Source: an uncultured Acetobacteraceae bacterium
GTDB taxonomy: Bacteria; Pseudomonadota; Alphaproteobacteria; Acetobacterales; Acetobacteraceae
Direction: 5' to 3'
Length of the DNA: 47,290 bases
Assembly: GCA_937873095.1 (NCBI GenBank)
Contig: CALMVI010000072.1
Span: 1-47,290, forward strand
Part shown: piece after piece, positions 17,388-26,297 of the stretch
Numbering within the stretch: position 1 is the first letter of the stretch
How the letters are laid out: every line of letters begins with the position of its first letter
Translations under genes and position numbers: made by a program
Notes under the pieces: generated by a model
What the model was told of the DNA's origin: nothing
The model's input: only the letters and a program-made list of their open reading frames with translations
The model's database searches: none

Positions 17388-17432
17388 GCCTGCGGTCAGG
17401 CTGCCTGCCGTCAGGCTGCCTACGGTCAGGCT
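17388..17432. repeat. Three tandem 15-bp repeats over the rpoH stop codon
   Basis: On the rpoH strand the unit is CCG(T/C)AGGCAGCCTGA or a close variant. The first TGA is the rpoH stop; two more copies follow with one or two base changes. The last codons and stop of rpoH have thus been duplicated in tandem. Confidence 0.85.
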
Positions 17433-18310
17433 GCCTGCGCCATCCGGCGCTCTGTCACCTGCGTCCGCATCGCCTTTTGCAGCTTCTCGAACGCCCGAAC
17501 CTCGATCTGGCGAACGCGCTCACGCGAGATGTTGTACTGCTGCGACAGCTCCTCCAGCGTGGTCGGGTTGTCCTTGAGCCGCCGCTCGATCAGGATGTGA
17601 CGCTCCCGGTCGTTCAGCGTCTTCAGCGCACCGCCGAGCAGCGCCTTGCGGCCGGTCAGCTCCTCACGCTCGGCAAGCTCGCTCTCCTGGCTCTCGCCCT
17701 CGTCGACCAGCCAATCTTGCCACTCGCCCTCGCTGTCGGCGCGGACGGGGGCGTTCAGACTGTGGTCGGGTGCGGCCAGCCGACGGTTCATGCTGACCAC
17801 GTCCTGCTCGGGCACGCCGAGCGTTGTCGCGATCTTGGCCACATGCTCCGGCCGCAGGTCGCCGTCCTCGATCGCCTGCATCTGGCCCTTCAGCCGGCGC
17901 AGGTTGAAGAACAGCTTCTTCTGCGCCGCCGTGGTGCCCATCTTCACCAGCGACCAGCTGTGCAGGATGTACTCCTGGATGGCGGCGCGAATCCACCACA
18001 TCGCGTAGGTCGCCAGGCGGAAGCCGCGATCAGGGTCGAAGCGCTTTACGGCCTGCATCATGCCGACATTGCCCTCGCTGATCAGCTCGCCCACCGGCAG
18101 GCCGTAGCCGCGATAGCCCATGGCGATCTTGGCGACCAGGCGCAGGTGAGAGGTGACCAGCTTGTGGGCGGCCTTGTTGTCCTCGTGATCACGCCAGGCA
18201 TGGGAGAGCGACAGCTCCTCCTCGGGCGTCAGCATGGGAAACTTGCGGATCTCCTGCAGGTAGCGGGAGAGATTGCCCTCTGGGGCGACATTGACAAAGG
18301 CTGAGGCCAC
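17426..18310 (-). CDS. rpoH: RNA polymerase sigma factor RpoH (sigma-32)
   Basis: Heat-shock sigma factor, 294 aa. Region 1.2/2.1 starts [20 protein letters not shown]. Region 2 has [53 protein letters not shown]. The RpoH-specific box is [17 protein letters not shown]. Region 4.2 ends [22 protein letters not shown]. The GTG at 18310 is chosen because AAGGAG lies 7 nt upstream; the longer frame starts inside the leader. A strong sigma-70-type promoter is visible 184-212 bp upstream. A terminator and a tandem duplication of the stop region lie at its 3' end. Only one rpoH copy is in the window. Confidence 0.96.
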   Translation of the reverse strand: MASAFVNVAPEGNLSRYLQEIRKFPMLTPEEELSLSHAWRDHEDNKAAHKLVTSHLRLVAKIAMGYRGYGLPVGELISEGNVGMMQAVKRFDPDRGFRLATYAMWWIRAAIQEYILHSWSLVKMGTTAAQKKLFFNLRRLKGQMQAIEDGDLRPEHVAKIATTLGVPEQDVVSMNRRLAAPDHSLNAPVRADSEGEWQDWLVDEGESQESELAEREELTGRKALLGGALKTLNDRERHILIERRLKDNPTTLEELSQQYNISRERVRQIEVRAFEKLQKAMRTQVTERRMAQAA

Positions 18311-18317
18311 GAAACGG

Positions 18318-18323
18318 CTCCTT
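18318..18323 (-). promoter_or_regulatory. Ribosome binding site fixing the rpoH GTG start
   Basis: AAGGAG on the minus strand, 7 nt from GTG 18310. It excludes the upstream in-frame ATG at 18340. Confidence 0.75.
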
Positions 18324-18493
18324 CTGTCCGGCAACCACACCCGGTCTCTCTGCCCATTACGGCGCAGCGGGTGGAAAGGTTGCGGCTGAAAGTGTGGAGC
18401 GCGAGGACGTTACCACGCCAGCCCTGAACCCCTCGAAGGCAACCCAGGATGGGCGGTAGCCAGCCTGGCACGCCCGCCAAGCCGACCCGCAAA

Positions 18494-18522
18494 TTCATAC
18501 AGGACCAGCGTGGTCCAGTCAA
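18494..18522 (-). promoter_or_regulatory. Candidate sigma-70 promoter of rpoH with a palindrome in its spacer
   Basis: On the minus strand TTGACT (18522-18517), exactly 17 bp, then TATGAA (18499-18494). The spacer is filled by GGACCA-CGC-TGGTCC (18502-18516), a perfect inverted repeat that could be an operator for a dimeric repressor. The resulting 5' leader would be about 175 nt. The rest of 18311-18573 shows no gene. Confidence 0.6.
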
Positions 18523-18573
18523 CAACGGTCCGGGTTCCGCAACGATGTTCACGCACCCGTGACCGAGGTCAAA

Positions 18574-19533
18574 TTATGCGAGCGCTCTTAACAAGGCCTG
18601 AAAATCCGCGGGCGGCGGCGTCTCGAAACGCACTTCGTGACCGGTGACGGGATGGCGGAAGCCAAGGGTCGCCGCGTGCAGCGCCTGGCGCGGAAAATCC
18701 AGCAGAAGCGAGCGCTGCGGCTCGGTTACCGCACGGCTCACGGCAGGGATGCGCCGTATATAGACAGGATCGCCCACCACAGGATGCCCGGCCGAGGAGA
18801 GGTGAACGCGTATCTGATGGGTGCGCCCGGTAGCCAGCCGGCATTCGATCAGGCTGGCGGCTGCCTGATAGACGCCGAGCGTCTTGTAGCGCGTCAGCGC
18901 CGCCTTGCCGCCGCGGGTGACCAGCGCCATCCGCTTGCGGTCGCGCGGATCCCGCCCGATCGCGCCCGCGATCTCTCCTGCCGCCGGCACCGGCATGCCC
19001 CAGACCAGCGCCCTGTACACCCGCTCGATATCGCGCGCGGCGAATGCGGCGGACAGGGCGGCCAGCGCCTGCTCGGTCTTCGCCACCACCATCACGCCCG
19101 AGGTGTCGCGATCGAGCCGGTGCACGATGCCGGGCCGCCGCTCGCCGCCGATGCCGGGCAGCGCATCGCCGCAATGGGCGAGCAGCGCATTGACCAGCGT
19201 TCCGTCCTGGTTGCCCGGCGCGGGGTGCACCACCAGCCCGGCCGGCTTGTCGAGCACGATCAGCGCGCGGTCTTCGTAGAGGATGGTGAAAGGGATGTCT
19301 TGGGGTTGCGGCGTGGGCGAGACCGGGTCCGGCTGAGTCAGCGCGTAGTCGCTGCCGGCGCGGATCGGCTCGGCCGGCTGGGTCACCGGCAGGCCGTCCC
19401 GCGTGGCGTGTCCCGCCTCGATCAGGCTCTTGACGCGCGATCGCGACAGCGTGCCGCTGGCCTCGGCCAAATAGCGGTCCGCACGCTGGCCCGCCGCCTC
19501 GGGCGGCGCCGTGACCCGCAATGGCTCGATCAC
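18574..19533 (-). CDS. rluD: RluA-family 23S rRNA pseudouridine synthase (RluD-like)
   Basis: Converts uridines in large-subunit rRNA to pseudouridine. The 319-aa protein has an N-terminal S4 RNA-binding domain (RADRYLAEASGTLSRSRVKSLIEAGHATRDG). The catalytic domain carries GIVHRLDRDTSGVMVVAKT with the catalytic Asp141, and LATGRTHQIRVHLSSAGHPVVGDPVY. The start is GTG at 19533, overlapping the pyrF stop in a GTGA. The S4 domain plus RluA motif fits RluC/RluD; RluD is the usual alphaproteobacterial assignment near rpoH, so the symbol is probable rather than certain. Confidence 0.88.
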   Translation of the reverse strand: MIEPLRVTAPPEAAGQRADRYLAEASGTLSRSRVKSLIEAGHATRDGLPVTQPAEPIRAGSDYALTQPDPVSPTPQPQDIPFTILYEDRALIVLDKPAGLVVHPAPGNQDGTLVNALLAHCGDALPGIGGERRPGIVHRLDRDTSGVMVVAKTEQALAALSAAFAARDIERVYRALVWGMPVPAAGEIAGAIGRDPRDRKRMALVTRGGKAALTRYKTLGVYQAAASLIECRLATGRTHQIRVHLSSAGHPVVGDPVYIRRIPAVSRAVTEPQRSLLLDFPRQALHAATLGFRHPVTGHEVRFETPPPADFQALLRALA

Positions 19534-20288
19534 GCCGGCTGCGCCACTTCCATCTCGGCCACGAAGTCTTGCGCGGCTGTCACCGGATCGGCCGCCTCGA
19601 TGATCGGCCGCCCGACCACCAGGTAGTCGGCGCCATTGGCAATCGCCTGGCCCGGCGTGGCGCTGCGCTTATGGTCCTGCGTGCCGGACGCCGCCTGCCG
19701 CACGCCCGGCGTCGCGATCAGCAGCCGGTCCGAGCCCGCCAGGCGCCGTATGGCGTCCGGATCGTCGTCGGCCGAGGCGATGATGCCGTCGCATCCCAGC
19801 GCCGCCGCCTGCTTGGCGCGCATATCCACCAGTTCGCGGGCGGAGACGCCATAGCCCATCTGCCGGCACGCCGCGTCGTCCAAACTGGTCAGCACCGTGA
19901 CTGCAAACACCTTCAATCCTGTGTCGCCGCGCGCCTGCACCGCTGCCTCGATGATCGCCGCATCCCCGTGCACAGTGACAAAGCTCACGCCGCGCCGCGC
20001 CGCCGCAGCCACGCCGCGCGCCACCGTCTGCGGGATGTCATACATCTTTGCATCCAAAAACAGTTTTTTGCCCTGCCCGGTCAACCGATCGACCAGCGCG
20101 TCCACCCCTGGCGCGTACTGCAGCCACATGCCGATCTTGAAGAACGAGACGACGCCCTCCAGCCGGTCCACCAGCGCGGACGCGGACGCCACGTCGGCCA
20201 CGTCCAGTGCCACGATCAGCCGGTCCGCCATGTTGGCCGGCAGCGTGCGGTGCCGCGCCCCCTCAACACCGTCCGCCAATTTCTTCAT
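19530..20288 (-). CDS. pyrF: Orotidine 5'-phosphate decarboxylase
   Basis: Last step of UMP synthesis. The catalytic tetrad is in LFLDAKMYDIP (Asp79-x-Lys81-x-x-Asp84). Flanking motifs are LIVALDVADVASA, FFKIGMWL, VTVHGDA, LLIATPGVR and GADYLVVGRPI. The upstream ATG at 20288 gives 252 aa. An internal ATG at 20231 (MADRLIVALDV, 233 aa) is closer to the usual family length and may be the true start. It is coupled to rluD by a 4-nt overlap. Confidence 0.94.
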   Translation of the reverse strand: MKKLADGVEGARHRTLPANMADRLIVALDVADVASASALVDRLEGVVSFFKIGMWLQYAPGVDALVDRLTGQGKKLFLDAKMYDIPQTVARGVAAAARRGVSFVTVHGDAAIIEAAVQARGDTGLKVFAVTVLTSLDDAACRQMGYGVSARELVDMRAKQAAALGCDGIIASADDDPDAIRRLAGSDRLLIATPGVRQAASGTQDHKRSATPGQAIANGADYLVVGRPIIEAADPVTAAQDFVAEMEVAQPA

Positions 20289-20381
20289 GACCTTTCACGC
20301 AGCAGGATGGCCGCTTCAACCAAAGCACTAGGCCAGCACGCGCGGGGGGAGCAAGAAGCGGCCTTCTTTGTCTGATGGAAA

Positions 20382-20666
20382 ATGATGCGCGGCTTGCTGA
20401 CCCTGGTTGTCGTCATGGGCGTGCTGATCGTAGCCGGCGTCGCCGTGATCGGCCTCACCGTGGCGCACCGCCTGACCCACATCGCGGTTCCTGCGGGTGC
20501 GCCGTCGGACACGGTGCTGGACGAGCCGGCGGGCACGCAGGTTATGGGCGTCATGGGTATGGGCGACAGGCTGGCAATCACATTACGAGGCGGCGGGCCG
20601 GACCGCGTGGTAATCGTAGGCGTTGGCACCGGTCAACATCTGGGTACAATACGACTGACCCACTAA
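20382..20666 (+). CDS. Small single-pass membrane protein
   Basis: A 94-aa protein with an N-terminal membrane segment (LLTLVVVMGVLIVAGVAVIGLTVAHRL). A small periplasmic beta-rich domain of about 60 residues follows (MGVMGMGDRLAITLRGGGPDRVVIVG). It is divergent from pyrF. The start lies at one of two adjacent ATG codons (20382/20385) after GGAAA. I do not recognise the family with confidence. High GC and ordinary codon use suggest a native gene. Confidence 0.65.
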   Translation: MMRGLLTLVVVMGVLIVAGVAVIGLTVAHRLTHIAVPAGAPSDTVLDEPAGTQVMGVMGMGDRLAITLRGGGPDRVVIVGVGTGQHLGTIRLTH

Positions 20667-20731
20667 CTCATGAATCAACAGGCGAAGCCTGCGGCATTTC
20701 AACAATTTCCCTAGTACAACAGCGGATACAC

Positions 20732-21190
20732 TTAACCGCCGGGAGGGCAATTAATTTCGATGTAACGCTTCCACTCTTCGTCAGAGTTTGCAAGGCTAAG
20801 GCCATTTCCTCCACCCAGCGTGAACTTACCGATTAGACGATCATCACACACGTTTGTAGTATACTGTTTTGAAGGTTGCCCATTAAAGTCGAATGTGCAG
20901 GTAGCCGCAAAACTGCTGTCCCTACCTCCTGTATTTTCCCGAACATACGAAAACATTTTTCCACATGCTAAAACTTTGGCGATCGGATTAAGCCCTCGGA
21001 CAGATCGTGTGATGTCCTGAATGACATCTTCCCTCTCTGTAGGCTCGATGATCTTCCTAAGAATGGAGTCGCTAGACTCTGTATCCGCGGCATAGCAGGC
21101 CGACGACGTCAACAACATCAGCATAGCTGCGATTACAGCGACATCAAAACGATGAAAAAGCACCCTGCCCTCAAACGTCGGGTAAAACAT
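20732..21190 (-). CDS. Secreted hypothetical protein, AT-richer
   Basis: A 152-aa protein with a Sec signal peptide: positive n-region with several Arg/His residues, hydrophobic AVIAAMLMLLTSSA, then CYA-AD with likely cleavage after Ala34. The mature part has four cysteines (LACGKMF, ATCTFDF, NVCDDR, INCPPGG), enough for two disulfides. The ATG at 21190 is chosen because AAGGAG stands 9 nt before it and it gives a normal signal peptide; earlier ATG/TTG starts (21223, 21232) have no such site. The gene is clearly lower in GC than pyrF and maeB on either side, a sign of transfer. Function unknown. Confidence 0.72.
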   Translation of the reverse strand: MFYPTFEGRVLFHRFDVAVIAAMLMLLTSSACYAADTESSDSILRKIIEPTEREDVIQDITRSVRGLNPIAKVLACGKMFSYVRENTGGRDSSFAATCTFDFNGQPSKQYTTNVCDDRLIGKFTLGGGNGLSLANSDEEWKRYIEINCPPGG

Positions 21191-21238
21191 TAAAGGTATC
21201 TCCTTTTCGATTGTATTATCCATCTCGCTCAATCTTAC

Positions 21239-23524
21239 CTATGACGCTGATCCTACACCCTGACCCGCCTCCACCACCGCCAGCGCCGTCATGTTGACGA
21301 TTCCCCGCGCCGTCACGCTCGGCACCAGAACGTGGGCCGGTTTGGACATGCCCAGCAGCAGGGGACCCACCGGCAAGCCATCCGCCGCCGCCTTGACCAG
21401 GTTGAATGCGATGTTGGCCGCGTCCAGCGTCGGCAGCACCAGCAGGTTGGCGACACCCGACAGGGTGCTGGACGGCATCACGCGTTCGCGAATCGCTTCG
21501 GAGAGGGCGGCGTCGGCGTGCATTTCGCCGTCCACCTCCAGATCCGGCAGGCGCGCGCGGATTAGCGCCAGCGCCTGGCGCATCTTCCGGGCACTCGGCG
21601 AGTTGCTGTTGCCAAAACTGGAATGCGAGAGCAGCGCCACCTTCGGCTCGATGCCGAAGCCCGCGACCGCGTTGACCGCCAACTTGGTCATTTCCGCAAT
21701 CTGTTCGGCGGTCGGGTCCACGTTCATGTGCGTGTCGCACAGGAACATGGCGCCGGTCTGCAGGATGATGCCGGATAGCGCGAAGATGCGGGTGACGGCG
21801 GGGGATTTCGGCACGATCGGCAGCAGATACTCCATCTGCCGATACCAGCCGCCGGTGCCGCCGCACAGCGCGGCATCCACCTGGCCCGTGTGCAGCAGCA
21901 TCGCACCGGCGACGATGTTGCGCGTGCGCATGCGTTTGACCGCGGCATCCGGCGGCACGCCGCGGCGGGCCACCAGCGCCTGATATGGTGCGATCAGCGG
22001 GTCGAACACCGCGCTGTCGCGCGCCGGGTCCAGCACCTGCACGGTGCCGTCCAGCTTCATGCGCAAGCCCATCTCGCGCACGCAGCGGGCGATCACGTCG
22101 CGCCGGCCGAGCAGCACCGGCTCGGCCAGACCGTCATCGACCACCGTCTGCACGGCGCGCAGCACGCGCTCGTCCTCGCCCTCGGTGTACACCACGCGCG
22201 CGCGCCGCTTGCGCGCCGCCTCGAACACCGGGCGCATCAGCTGGCCGGAGCGGAACACGAACCGTTCCAGCTCGGAGCGGTAGGCGTCGAAATCGGCGAT
22301 CGGGTGCTGTGCCACGCCGCTGTCCATGGCCGCGCGCGCCACCGCAGGCGCCACCTGCAGGATCAGCCGCGGATCGAACGGCTTGGGGATGATGTACTCC
22401 GCGCCGAACACCGGCGCATCGCCGCCATAGGCGCGCGCCACCACCTCGCTCGCCTCCATGCGCGCAAGGTCGGCGATCGCGCGCACGGCGGCCAGCTTCA
22501 TCGCCTCGTTGATCGTGGTCGCACCCACGTCCAGCGCGCCCCGAAAGATGAACGGAAAGCACAGGACGTTGTTGACCTGGTTCGGATAGTCGCTGCGCCC
22601 GCTGGCAACGATCGCGTCCGGCCGCGCGGCGCGCACCAGTTCCGGCATGATCTCGGGCTCGGGGTTGGCCAGCGCCATCAGGATCGGGCGCGGCGCCAGC
22701 AGCGGCAGCCATTCGGGGCGGAACACGCGCGGCGCCGACAGCCCCATGAAGATGTCCGCGCCCTCGATCACGTCGCCCAGCACGCGCGCGTCGGTGTGTC
22801 GGGCGTAGCGCGCCATGTTGTCCGGCATGTCGGTGTCGCGGCCGGCATAGACCACGCCGCGTATGTCGGTCAGCGTCACGTTGTCGGCCGCAAGCCCCAT
22901 CGCCACCAGAAGGTCCACGCAGGCCAGCGCGGCCGCACCCGCGCCCGACGTCACCAGCCGTATCTCGGCCAGCGTCTTGCCCTGCAGCAGCAGCGCGTTG
23001 CTGATCGCGGCCGCGACCGTGATCGCGGTGCCGTGCTGGTCGTCGTGGAAGACGGGGATGCGCATGCGCTCGCGCAGCTGCCGCTCGATCACGAAACATT
23101 CCGGCGCCTTGATGTCTTCCAGGTTGATGGCGCCGAAGGTGGGTTCCAGGGCCGCCACCACGCTGACGAACAGGTCGGGGTCGTCGGCCGCCACCTCGAT
23201 GTCGAACACGTCGATGCCGGCGAACTTCTTGAACAGGGCGGCCTTGCCCTCCATCACCGGCTTGCCGGCGAGCGGCCCGATATTGCCCAGGCCGAGCACG
23301 GCGGTGCCGTTTGAGATCACCGCGACCAGGTTGGCGCGCGCGGTGAAATCGCGCGCGCAGGCGGGATCGGCGACGATGGCCTGGCAGGCGGCGGCCACGC
23401 CCGGCGAGTAGGCCAGCGCCAGGTCGCGCTGCGTCGCCATCCGCTTCGTGGGCTCGATGGCGATCTTCCCGGCGCGCGGGTAGCGGTGATAGTCGAGCGC
23501 CGCCTGCCGGAAATCCTCGTCCAT
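21239..23524 (-). CDS. maeB: NADP-dependent malic enzyme with phosphotransacetylase-like domain
   Basis: Oxidative decarboxylation of malate to pyruvate, making NADPH. The 761-aa length is that of the two-domain MaeB/TME type. Residues 1 to about 430 are malic enzyme ([87 protein letters not shown]). About 440-755 is a phosphate acetyl/butyryltransferase-like domain ([17 protein letters not shown] ... [12 protein letters not shown] ... [19 protein letters not shown]), usually regulatory (acetyl-CoA). It begins 3 bp after the M16 peptidase stop, so the two are co-transcribed. Confidence 0.95.
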   Translation of the reverse strand: MDEDFRQAALDYHRYPRAGKIAIEPTKRMATQRDLALAYSPGVAAACQAIVADPACARDFTARANLVAVISNGTAVLGLGNIGPLAGKPVMEGKAALFKKFAGIDVFDIEVAADDPDLFVSVVAALEPTFGAINLEDIKAPECFVIERQLRERMRIPVFHDDQHGTAITVAAAISNALLLQGKTLAEIRLVTSGAGAAALACVDLLVAMGLAADNVTLTDIRGVVYAGRDTDMPDNMARYARHTDARVLGDVIEGADIFMGLSAPRVFRPEWLPLLAPRPILMALANPEPEIMPELVRAARPDAIVASGRSDYPNQVNNVLCFPFIFRGALDVGATTINEAMKLAAVRAIADLARMEASEVVARAYGGDAPVFGAEYIIPKPFDPRLILQVAPAVARAAMDSGVAQHPIADFDAYRSELERFVFRSGQLMRPVFEAARKRRARVVYTEGEDERVLRAVQTVVDDGLAEPVLLGRRDVIARCVREMGLRMKLDGTVQVLDPARDSAVFDPLIAPYQALVARRGVPPDAAVKRMRTRNIVAGAMLLHTGQVDAALCGGTGGWYRQMEYLLPIVPKSPAVTRIFALSGIILQTGAMFLCDTHMNVDPTAEQIAEMTKLAVNAVAGFGIEPKVALLSHSSFGNSNSPSARKMRQALALIRARLPDLEVDGEMHADAALSEAIRERVMPSSTLSGVANLLVLPTLDAANIAFNLVKAAADGLPVGPLLLGMSKPAHVLVPSVTARGIVNMTALAVVEAGQGVGSAS

Positions 23525-23527
23525 GTC

Positions 23528-26212
23528 CTACTGCGAAACCGCGGGCCCCTTCACCACCTCCGCCAGGTCGTCCGGCCGCAGATAGGTCCTGAACGCGGCC
23601 TGCACCTGTGCCGGCGTCGCATCGTAATAGTGCTGGGCCGCCACCTGCGGCGTCTCCAGCGGCAGGCCGAGGTCGACCAGACGCAGATAGAGGGCGGCCG
23701 TCGCGTCGACGCTGGCGCGCTGCATCGGCAGTCGGCGCAGCATCTGCGCCTTCGCGCGCGTCAGCTCGATGTCGCTCACCGGGTTCGTCTGCAGGTCGCG
23801 CAAATCCTGCAGCACCAGGGCGCGCGCGCGGCCGACCTTGTCGGGGTCCGCGCCGAAGCCGACGCTGTAGTTGCACCGCGTCCGCGTCCAGTCGATCTGG
23901 CTGTCCACGTTGTAGACGTAGCCGGTCTTGACGCGCAGGTCGCGGTACAGCCGCGACGAGAAGCCGCTGCCCAGGATCGTGTTGCCCACCATCAGGTTGT
24001 AGCGGTCGGGGTTGGTCACCGGCAGCTGGATCGCCTCGGTCAGGGCCACGCTGTCCTGCAGGCTGCTGCTGTCCGGCACGTGCGCCGAGCTCGCCTTGTT
24101 CGGGCCGATCGGCGCCAGGTCGATCGACGGCGTGGCGCCGGCCGCGTGCCACGCGCCGAACGTGTCCGCCACGACGCGCCTCGCGTCCTCGGCAGTCACG
24201 TCGCCGGCGACCACGATGGTGGTCAGGTCGGGACGATACGCGCCGGCGTAATAGGCGCGCACGTCCTCCAGCTTCAGCGCCATCATCGATTGCGGGGTCG
24301 GCTGACGCAGTTGCGGGTCGTTGTCCGGGACCACCGCGTGCAGCACGGCGCGCTTGAACAGGTAATCGGGCGAGTGCAGCAGGCCCGCCAGGCCCTGCGC
24401 CGCCTGCCGGCGCACGATGGCGAAATCCTCTGCCGGGAACGCGGGGTGCAGCTCGTTCTCCGCCAGCAGCGCCATGCCGTGCCGGAACTCCGGCGTCAGC
24501 ACCTTCAGCGAGAACCGCGATCCTGCCGTTTCCTGGGCGGCGATGTCGTCCAGCGCCTTCTGGAAACCCAGCCGGTCGTGCCTGTCGGTGCCGTAATCGA
24601 ACAGCTTGCTGACGATCTCTGCCACCCCGTCATGCCCCGGCGGCTCCTGCGTCTCTGTCACCTGGCGCACCTGGCCGAACACGCTGACCGTGCGCCCGAC
24701 ATGCTCCGGCTTGACGATCAGGCGCAGCCCGTTGGGCAGCACGCTCGCCTCCGGCGCAGGGCCCAGATCGGGCACGTGCAGTGCCGCCAGCGCGTCGGTC
24801 GCCCATTGCGGCAGGGTCACCGGCTTGCCAGGCGGGCCGCCGAAGGACTCCGCACCGCCGAAACCGCCGCCGAGCACCGGCTTGCCAGAGTCCTGCGGCG
24901 TCAGGATGGCAGTGACCGCGTGCTCGGGGTCGAGCCGCTCGCGCGCCATGCGGTTCACCTGGTCCACCGTCACCGCCTGGTAGGCGCGCGCGATGTCGTC
25001 GGGCGAGTCCGCACCCTGGAACGCCAGCGCCCTGGACCAGCTATCGGCCAGGCCGCTGATGCTGTCGTTCTTGAAGGCGAGCTGCGCGATTTCCTGGCGC
25101 CGCGCCGCCTCCACCAGGTCGGGCGGCACGCCGTTGCGGGCGATGCCGGCCAGGATCGACCGCATCTCGTCGAGCAGCGGCTTGGGGTCCGCATCCTTGG
25201 GGAAGGCGGCCGCGGCGAGCGCGTAGCCGACATCGGCCTTGGGCTCGAAGGCGAATTGCGAGAACAGCGCGTGGCCCGCCGGCACCATGCCGTACAGCGC
25301 GCCCCTCTCGCTGCCCAGCACGTCCGAAAGGATGTCGGCCACGGCGAAGTCAGGCGCCTTCAGCCCGGGCATGCGGTAGCCGAGCGTGACCACGCCGACC
25401 GGCAGGTCGGTGGGCAGGGACAGGGTCTTGGGCAGCACAGGGCTGATCGCGACCGGCGCATGCGGCGGGACGTCGCGCCTGGGCACGGCGCCGAAGGCCG
25501 CGCGCACCTGCGCCATCGCCTGGTCGGGCCGCACGTCGCCCGCGACCACCAGGATCGCGTTGTTGGGCGCATACCATTTGTCGTAGAAGTCGCGCAGCAG
25601 CTTGGCGTCCGTCTTGTCGAACGAGGGCCGGGTGCCGAGCGCATCGTGCTCGTAGGGGGTGCCGGCGAACATGATCGCCTGCAGCTGCGAGAGGTAGGTG
25701 TAGATCGGGCTGGAATTGTCCCGGCTGACCTCCTGCTCGATGGCACCCCGCTCCTTGTCCCAGTCGGCCTGGTCGAGAGTCAGCCCGCGCATCCGCAGCG
25801 CCTCCACGCGCAGTGCCACCCCCAGGTTGGCCGCGGGCACGGTGTAGAAATACTGGGTGACGGTCTCCGTCGTGTCGGCGTTGTAGTCGCCCCCGAGCAG
25901 CGAGCCCAACTCGCTCAGCTGGTCGCGGTCGAGCCCGGCCGCGCCGCGGAACATCATGTGCTCCAGCGCGTGCGCGGTGCCGGGGAAGCCCGCCGGCGCG
26001 TCGTTCGACCCGGCCAGGTAGTTGATCTGCGTGGTCACGACGGGGGCGAGGTGGTCCGGCACGATCACCACGCGCAGGCCGTTGCCCAGCGTCTCGCGCA
26101 GCACGCCGTCGGGCACGCTGCCCGACGGACCGGAGGCGGCCGCCTGCGTCCGGCCGGGGTGTGCGGCCAGTCCGAACGCGAAAAGGCAGGCGAGCGCGGC
26201 ACGCTGGAACAC
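23528..26212 (-). CDS. M16-family zinc peptidase, double-domain, secreted
   Basis: An 894-aa pitrilysin-type protease with a signal peptide (ALACLFAFGLAAHPGRTQA). The N-terminal half is the active one: inverted zinc motif HALEH at 81-85 and Glu161 in GAIEQEVSRDNSS, 76 residues later, as usual for M16. The C-terminal half (about 480-890) repeats the fold without HxxEH and completes the substrate chamber. The start is GTG at 26212. It is followed by maeB with a 3-bp gap. It probably degrades peptides in the periplasm; no maturation substrate (such as PqqF-type) is indicated by neighbours. Confidence 0.93.
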   Translation of the reverse strand: MFQRAALACLFAFGLAAHPGRTQAAASGPSGSVPDGVLRETLGNGLRVVIVPDHLAPVVTTQINYLAGSNDAPAGFPGTAHALEHMMFRGAAGLDRDQLSELGSLLGGDYNADTTETVTQYFYTVPAANLGVALRVEALRMRGLTLDQADWDKERGAIEQEVSRDNSSPIYTYLSQLQAIMFAGTPYEHDALGTRPSFDKTDAKLLRDFYDKWYAPNNAILVVAGDVRPDQAMAQVRAAFGAVPRRDVPPHAPVAISPVLPKTLSLPTDLPVGVVTLGYRMPGLKAPDFAVADILSDVLGSERGALYGMVPAGHALFSQFAFEPKADVGYALAAAAFPKDADPKPLLDEMRSILAGIARNGVPPDLVEAARRQEIAQLAFKNDSISGLADSWSRALAFQGADSPDDIARAYQAVTVDQVNRMARERLDPEHAVTAILTPQDSGKPVLGGGFGGAESFGGPPGKPVTLPQWATDALAALHVPDLGPAPEASVLPNGLRLIVKPEHVGRTVSVFGQVRQVTETQEPPGHDGVAEIVSKLFDYGTDRHDRLGFQKALDDIAAQETAGSRFSLKVLTPEFRHGMALLAENELHPAFPAEDFAIVRRQAAQGLAGLLHSPDYLFKRAVLHAVVPDNDPQLRQPTPQSMMALKLEDVRAYYAGAYRPDLTTIVVAGDVTAEDARRVVADTFGAWHAAGATPSIDLAPIGPNKASSAHVPDSSSLQDSVALTEAIQLPVTNPDRYNLMVGNTILGSGFSSRLYRDLRVKTGYVYNVDSQIDWTRTRCNYSVGFGADPDKVGRARALVLQDLRDLQTNPVSDIELTRAKAQMLRRLPMQRASVDATAALYLRLVDLGLPLETPQVAAQHYYDATPAQVQAAFRTYLRPDDLAEVVKGPAVSQ

Positions 26213-26297
26213 TGTTGCACTCCGGGGTTGGTCGCGCGCACCCTAGGCGCGGTGCGCCAGGGCTGCCAAGACACGTCGACCAACCACCGGGCGGACC

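Noticed and set aside
17388-17432. Short tandem repeats considered as a CRISPR remnant
   Set aside because: The 15-bp units abut with no spacers, number only three and include the rpoH stop; no cas gene is near.
18229-18552. A 107-codon minus-strand frame across the rpoH leader
   Set aside because: It overlaps the rpoH start in another frame, includes the promoter sequence and shows no ribosome binding site or motif.
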